From Stratiolaelaps scimitus (taxonomy: Eukaryota; Arthropoda; Arachnida; Mesostigmata; Laelapidae): DNA of 64,000 nucleotides. How positions within the stretch are numbered: the stretch's first letter is position 1; the number at the start of each line of letters is the position of its first letter. Made by a program: the position numbers and the translations under genes. Below are positions 58,322-64,000 of this stretch, one piece after another. The notes below the pieces were generated by a model. The model made no database searches, was not told where the DNA came from, and worked only from the letters and a program-made list of their open reading frames with translations. The DNA lies in NCBI GenBank assembly GCA_019614645.1, contig JABWDB010000067.1, positions 186,001 to 250,000 on the forward strand, given 5' to 3'.

Positions 58322-58676
58322 TATGTTTATGACTCGTAATAAACACTGACTTTTTAGGACAACTAGATCCTCAATACACAATTAGGATATGGTCCCGAAA
58401 TACAATTAATTAGCAGAAATTATCTTGTCTAAGAAGGACTCAGCATCGCTATTTCGTGTTGGGAAACACAGAGTTAAGAATTTTTGCTCACATTACACTA
58501 AATCTAACAGTAATATTTACAACAAGAATAATAAAATTAATATTAATAATATTTATTATTAACGTTTTATTTTATTTCAATAATATTAAATACTATTGAA
58601 ATAGTATCTCCTAATTGTATATTGAGGATCTAGTTGTTCTAAAAAGTCAGTGTGTATTACGAGTCATAAATAGTAT
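58322..58676. mobile_element. Foldback / MITE-like element with ~66-bp inverted ends
   Basis: The left arm (58322-58387) and right arm (58609-58675) are near-perfect inverted copies sharing TATGACTCGTAATA, CACTGACTTTTTAG, ACAACTAGATCCTCAAT and ACAATTAGGA, with few mismatches. The middle is almost pure A/T and contains a second dyad (ATTTCAATA with TATTGAAAT, about 58574-58603). No open frame of size, so it would be non-autonomous. TA-rich flanks leave the exact target duplication unclear. Confidence 0.88.
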
Positions 58677-58851
58677 ATAATGATAATACAACAATACAAT
58701 GCGCACTCTAGGCATTAGGGTAGGTTCATTTTCACAACATTTCTCCGTTATTTAAGCTTGAACACCCGTCCACTCTGATATTTCGACGATCCGTGGATCA
58801 AGGCCAGACGGTCAGGAGGCTGTCTTTGCTCAGGCGGATGTCGTCGTATTG

Positions 58852-58876
58852 GTGTGTGTGTGTGTGTGTGTGTGTG
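58852..58876. repeat. (GT)n microsatellite
   Basis: Pure GT tract of about 25 bp. Confidence 0.9.
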
Positions 58877-59139
58877 CGAGGAGGATATATGGACGAGGAT
58901 CCGGTTGAATAGACGGATATTGAGAAAATGTAGTCTGTGGCGTTGAAGAAAACTGCAACCAAAAGGGGAGTATTCTGGTGAGTTCGAGACTTCTTCGAGT
59001 GCGTAGTTGATGGATATGGGGCCGTTCTCATATTTTGTCGTCGCCAAGGACTTCGTAGACAACTTTTCACAAATTTTTTGACGAAGCCGAATGACGCCTG
59101 CTCTGAATAGAGAGCAAAACAATTATTTGGGGAGAAATG

Positions 59140-59262
59140 TTGAAGCATTTATTCACCCTTAAACTCAACGCACCTACTTTAGCGATCCTTAAGTGCTTTC
59201 ATCCCGTTCGAACTAAACGCTGCTTGCATAGACCGAAAATACTTCTCAACGGCGGCACTGAC
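59140..59262 (-). pseudogene. Mariner transposase C-terminal fragment
   Basis: The minus strand reads AAVEKYFRSMQAAFSSNGMK, then ALKDR, a stop, SRCVEFKGE. This fits the extreme C-terminus of mariner transposases (usual form ALKDRW-KC---GDYVE). It is similar to, but about a quarter different from, the matching segment of the chimeric copy at 59972-60045, so it comes from another mariner and is not a target duplication. Confidence 0.72.
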
Positions 59263-59970
59263 GGCGTTTTTCAGGAATGAACATTTTTATGCTTAAGTGT
59301 GCTCTGTAGAAATGATAGGTGCATAGCAGATTTGCTGTCAGTTAGGACAGAAATATGCCAAACTGCCACTAACATCGAATTTTCCTGCATAAAAAACACT
59401 ATTAATTTGCTCTTTTTAGATCGGTTGTATCGTTGACAGTACTAAACCAACGAGTGATACTGTTGCTGTGCCTTCCTTTGTGTGATTGTCGTTCAGCTGA
59501 ATATCAATATTCAAGCAAATTCTTGTTTAGTTGAAACCTTGCATTTTCTTGGATCATATCTATCGGGTGACTCGTGACGGATTTGGTGACCATGTTTCTA
59601 GCAATGAAACTTAAAACTATTACAGTATTCAGTTGTTTTAATGGCTGGCTATGCGTGCACGCCAAATCCGTGACGATGTTAGTCACAACGATTGATTTGA
59701 TGATCCAGACAGCTACGGGTTTAAAAAACTAGTGACTTCTTTTCGCAAGTCGATTTGCCACAATACTACATATAAGTTGACACTGATTTTGAATCAAAAC
59801 GGCTGCCACCAATTACCTCACCTATGGGACTATTCCAGGCGTATCTCCCCTTGGTAGAATCACCTATATTTGCTGATTAACTTGAACTTTCCGTGGGGTT
59901 TCTATAGTGTCGCTGCATCATTGTCTATGAAGCCTGAGCACCACATGCAGCATGGATGCAGTTTAGTGCC
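59263..59970. repeat. Non-mariner half of a duplicated chimeric unit (copy 2)
   Basis: Second copy of the ~700-bp sequence at 5660-6354, in the same orientation and joined to mariner at the same point. Shared landmarks include CTTAAGTGTGCTCTGTAGAA, TATCTATCGGGTGACTCGTG and GGACTATTCCAGGCGTATCT. Confidence 0.78.
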
Positions 59971-59971
59971 C

Positions 59972-60850
59972 CCTTAAGTGCGTTTTTCCCCGTTCGAATA
60001 AAACATTGCCTGCATAGACCAAAAAACTTATCAACGACGGCATTACCGCTATCATTTGTATCGTAGCGCTGGCCCTAAGGGTACGAATTGTGATTATTGA
60101 AGCAGCAGTGGTGGTCGCTCGGGGCTAAATCTGGAGAATAGGATGGTGGATGTTCGACAATTTCGACGTCCATCTCGACCAGTTTTGCCCTCGTAAGATA
60201 TGAATTGTGAGCAGGTGCAAATCCCGATGGTGAAACAGCACCAGCACCTCCTGTATGCTTGGCAGATTCCTGGCGATGGCGTTGGTTGACGATCCAAAAG
60301 TTCGCCATAACATTCTCCTGTGATTTTCTCCAAGTCACTGGGTAGTCGATTAGAATAATTTAATTTGTATCCCAAAACAGCGCAAATAGCCCTTGAGGCG
60401 AATTTTCACTCCTGTCCCTTGTCGGCGGCGTTTCAACCCGTGCAGTGCACTCATGAGTGGCTGTTTGTTTTTGGGGTGTGTAGTGTTGAACCCAGCTTTC
60501 ATCAACGGTTCGACAGAGCGTTCAGAAAGCACCACTTTGTTCAGTTTTTGGTCCGCAGTCAAGCTGTACGGTACCTACTTGCTCTGCCAACTTTTTTATA
60601 CCGAGACCGCGGCATATAATAGAAATAACTGAACCCTTGATTACCATCTTCAATGCCTCCGCTATCTCATGAGCCTCAACTCGATGATCCTGGAGTGCTA
60701 TCTCATTCACTTTTCGCACATTTTCTTCATTCGTTGCCGTTTTTGGAGCTCCCATGGACGTGGTTCACTGCTTCAAATTTACTGAATACAATAGCGCACA
60801 GTTTCATACGATGGAGCAGACTTTTCGTAAACTACATCTTCCACTTTTTA
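59972..60850 (-). pseudogene. Dead mariner-family transposase (copy 2)
   Basis: Sister of 6355-7240. From high to low coordinates: SAPSYETVRYCIQ near 60830-60790, then GAPKTATNEENVRKVNEIAL and EAHEIAEALKMVIKGS (60755-60640, helix-turn-helix region), a deleted centre (the WVHHYTPE motif is shortened to NTTHPKNKQ near 60470), and VEHPPSYSPDLAPSDHH near 60170-60110 (third catalytic position). Like copy 1 it ends at the 700-bp repeat and lacks the true C-terminus. The different central damage shows the copies decayed independently. Confidence 0.9.
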
Positions 60851-61530
60851 TCTGAGTTGCATCAAAACTATTAAGGCAGTAGTAGTAGTAGTGTTTGATA
60901 ACAGCCACCCAAAAGACGTAACTGTCTGACTCATAGATGCCGAGAAAACAAACGAAGTCACCACCCGTTGTTTCCATCAAAAGGTAACCTTTCAGCGCTG
61001 ATAAGCCGGTCATGCCGATATAAGAAAAGTATTTAGCCAGCTAGTATTTATTATTATTTGAAGTTTAATAACATCAACAGTTATTGTATGTTGGATCGCC
61101 TAACATTAGCGGTGTAGGAGGGAGCTCTAACTGACCACGGGTTCAGCGAGTGAGGATTCGAAGTTGCAGATTTTCGAATCTGTTGTTGCACCTGAGTGAT
61201 TGACATATAAGGATGCTAGAGCCACTAGAATTAAATGCTTTTGCTGGACGTAGTTTTATATTTCGTTTTGCTAAAGGAGGGAATCAAACAAGATCATTTG
61301 GCCAAATAGAATTATCTGCTGCATCAAGCGTATATGATATAAACAATTGGGTCATATGACTCTGTAAGGTTTCTCAGCAAAACACGTATAATACAGCTTC
61401 GTGACGATATTATCATGAAAATATTAGTTATAGGGTCGCCGCCACAGCAAAAAGGAAGCCATTCCTTCTATCTAGAAAATTTTCCTCGGTACTTCTTTCG
61501 GCATTGCTTCATAAGACGTGACTCCCCACG
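60851..61530. other. No recognisable gene
   Basis: A weakly SINE C-like string (TTCGAATCTG then GTGATTGACATATAAGGATG) occurs at about 61165-61217; the family tail is absent. Confidence 0.4.
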
Positions 61531-61540
61531 CTGCTATCTA

Positions 61541-61724
61541 ATAATGTTTTCAGGCTGACTTTCAGCCAATATATACAACGTCCACGGAATTGCTTTTTGC
61601 ATTGCTTTGTAAGACGGACCCTTAAATGCTGATAATGTTCGACGGTGGGGATGTGTGTCGCTACGGGGCCCCGTCCTCCGATTTCAAGGTGCACACGAAT
61701 GAGCCAAGACACCAAAGGGTTCAA
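61541..61724 (-). mobile_element. SINE B, near full length, diverged
   Basis: The plus strand runs CAGGCTGACTTTCAGCCAAT, AACGTCCACGGAATTGC, AAGACGGACCCTTAAATGC, CGACGGTGGGGAT, CTCCGATTTCAAGGTGCAC and ends in the reversed tRNA-like head. CTGCTATCTA at 61531-61540 and 61725-61734 is an exact 10-bp target-site duplication. Confidence 0.85.
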
Positions 61725-61734
61725 CTGCTATCTA

Positions 61735-64000
61735 TAATCACAAGGGCTGCCTTGTTCGACTACAAGATACACACCGCGACAAAATGATAACCCATCTCCA
61801 TGTTTCCGATTTTTTTATGTGAACAGTAAGTAGTAAAAAATTTTTTTCTCATCTTCACTAAGTTGGCGGCCTTGGCCCATCGTAGTTTTCGCTTACAAAG
61901 GGTCCAGAAAATTTGTTATCTTTGAACTCAGTTGCGTTTCAACTGTCGTCCCACTCGACAAACACTAAGTGGGCTATCATTTTGACGCACCCTCAAAACT
62001 ACAATTCCCGATATCAAATGTCTACATCTAGGTTAGATAGGCAAATATTCGCGGAATGTTCTTGAAATGTGATATATTTGAATTACTGAAAGCGAAACTG
62101 TAGTGCTACTTACAAAAAGAGAAAACAAATCAGAAAGATGGGGTGGACTATCCTTTTGTCGCGGTGTATACATAAACAACAACGAAATACTCATTATGCG
62201 GAAACATAGCGATGCTTTCCGCTACTCATTTTGTTTTCTCACTTCACAGCTCGATATAGAGCAGTATCTTGTATACAAGACCAATCGGCACATTTGCGAT
62301 AGTTAGTAACTAATTAACACATATTAAATATGTTGCTTCGCGCACATCATATCATGAATGTTGTTTGTTTCATGCTTCTATAGCGTGCAGATTTTGATGC
62401 GAGAGCAACGAACACCGTTCAGTGGAATCATTGAAGTGCAGTTTGCCCTGAGCTCACGTGTGCTTCAGGCATCTCTGGTTCCTCGTTCATAATGTCACGA
62501 GTCTCTATGACACGCCGTGCAAAACAATCTCCAGGGGTATTCAATATTCAACGGCATGCTGTGTCTATCGCAAACTTCTCGTCTCGACTATACATATTGG
62601 CTGCTACGCCCCTCAATGTCCACTGCGAATGGACGCACGTGCATTCATTCGATCGATAGCTTCTCGATCGGGCTTTACTGACATCCAGTTTAGTCATAAT
62701 ACCAAACGTGCCTGGCGTGGCTGGAATAGCGGTCGCAAATAAGGCGGCGGCGGCGCGGCGGCGGCATTACTCGGAAGCGAGCGCATTGATTCATTGATTA
62801 GACCGTCGTTGACATTTCATGGGGCACACCAATCCGTTGCCGTACACGCAGAGATCAGGTGGGCCTGAAATTGCCTAGTGAGCCAGGTATGTCCGACGAG
62901 AATACGTTGCCAGGTGTAGGTGAGTCGTGACCCCGAGGGCTGGACTTTGTGACCTGCCAGATCAAGCTACTACCTGATCGCGTAGCCACTGGGAACGCAT
63001 CATAGAGTTCGCACAGTAGCGACCTGGCTGCTCACTCAATCGGGAACTATTTTTAGGTTTGCGGGAACAATTGTCAGATGGTCAACTCCAGGTGAACTAT
63101 TTGAATGATTCCGAGGATCTGTAATCCCGTATATAGAGGCATAAGTATATTAGTGATACTGAGAAGATCGCTTTCAATAATATCACCTGAATACAGCGTG
63201 CATATGAAGGTCGAGCCCCACAATTCAGAGCTTTGCTGAACCACCATAGACAAATAATTAAAAGGTTCGTAATCCTTGATTTAAGTCCCCTCATCAGCAT
63301 TCTTCGCTTTGCTGAAAATATTATATTAGTATAATTTTCATTTGGGTACAGTAGTATCCTCAATTACATTAACATACATCTTATAGGAATATCATCATTC
63401 AACTACAAGGAACCGAGTAACTTCCTTATTGCTTTGAAAAACTCCTACATCAGTTACTGAAGTAAATGTGATTATGGTATACATGTACTATATATATATA
63501 TATATATGGCTGATATCGCAGGTCTAATTTCTCGTCGGTTGGGCCATACTTTAATTTCTCTAAGATAAGGTTGATAAGGTCTCGCACCTCCGCTTATTTT
63601 CGATGCTGTCAGAGTTTGGAGTCGATCAAAATACTATCAATTGAAAACTTTGTTATCCGGGTAAGAGACAGTTCAGAACTAAAGTAAATAGTCCGTTGAG
63701 CTCTCCCGGATCATACTCATCTGTTTAGGCAACATCCCCCATTCCAAGGATGCAATCGTTTCAGGATCTGGGTTGTGTCCTCAGTGTTACTCCGGACTAA
63801 AACTCTCTCATATCGTTCAGGTTGCTCGTTCAGTACATTCGCCGAATATAATACGAAGTTTCGTTGCTTCGTTGTTAAAGAACTGTACAAGATTTCTTTA
63901 GTTTGAACATCTTTGAACATGTCTTTTATCCGAGAACAATTTACGCCGTGGTAAAAGCATCGCGAGCATAGAACGTATAAATCTATTTTTCCGGAGGCTC
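61735..64000. other. No confirmed gene; GGC-rich spot and (TA)n
   Basis: A (GGC)n-like run at 62740-62768 sits in a modestly GC-rich zone (about 62580-63060) that could be a promoter or 5' exon. A (TA)n array is at 63489-63507. Frames at 62458-62742 and 63717-63920 show no domain. Confidence 0.4.
63489..63507. repeat. (TA)n microsatellite
   Basis: TA tract of about 19 bp. Confidence 0.85.

Noticed and set aside
58840..59148. Minus-strand frames of 116-124 codons
   Set aside because: They read through a (GT)n microsatellite and a mariner fragment; no independent coding evidence.
1..64000. CRISPR array, operon or bacterial-type gene cluster
   Set aside because: No regularly spaced direct repeats, no ribosome-binding sites with long frames; the SINE, LINE and mariner content shows an animal genome.

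Overview
This is eukaryotic, almost certainly animal, nuclear DNA. It is moderately AT-rich and has no operons. It carries many (TA)n arrays, several tRNA-derived SINE families, decayed non-LTR retrotransposons, one Ty3/Gypsy-type integrase remnant and Tc1/mariner DNA transposons. The mariner type (YSPDLAPSDHH motif, DD34D family) and the LINE/SINE mix fit an arthropod. A chelicerate such as a mite is possible, but nothing here decides the species.

I could not support any intact host protein gene. Most open frames are 60-130 codons, overlap on both strands and have no recognisable domain. The only RNA gene I can defend is a tRNA-Arg(TCG) at 48143-48215 on the minus strand. The window reads as intergenic or intronic DNA built up by layers of transposition. 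Some GC-richer patches (10.15-10.5, 24.35-25.02, 27.2-27.96, 38.5-38.95, 39.65-40.2 and 62.7-62.8 kb) could be promoters or first exons, but this is weak inference.

Layout. 1-5.6 kb: nothing firm except a (TA)n array and a SINE C tail. 5.66-7.24 kb: a chimeric unit of about 700 bp of unknown DNA joined to a dead mariner; its sister copy lies at 59.26-60.86 kb. 7.26-8.9 kb: SINEs B, C and A with clear target-site duplications. 12.05-13.0 kb: a minus-strand LINE reverse-transcriptase (RT) remnant with SINE D inserted in it. 16.2 and 20.9-21.3 kb: LINE RT scraps. 21.7-22.1 kb: Gypsy-type integrase remnant. 31.3-34.9 kb: SINE fragments and a perfect hairpin. 34.97-35.9 kb: LINE remnant. 36.7-37.85 kb: interrupted Tc1-like transposase. 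43.6-46.7 kb: SINE A, a mariner scrap, a LINE remnant and SINE C. 48.1-49.55 kb: tRNA-Arg followed by four adjacent retroposons. 57.7-58.0 kb: a different RT lineage. 58.3-58.7 kb: a foldback, MITE-like element. 61.5-61.7 kb: SINE B.

The most interesting signal is that SINE families A and B, which have unrelated bodies, end in the same roughly 21-nt tail: a short hairpin followed by CGAAAA, with a compensating base-pair change between families. This is what would be expected if both are mobilised by one LINE whose reverse transcriptase reads a structured 3' end. SINE D carries the same motif at its 5' side, suggesting stepwise assembly.
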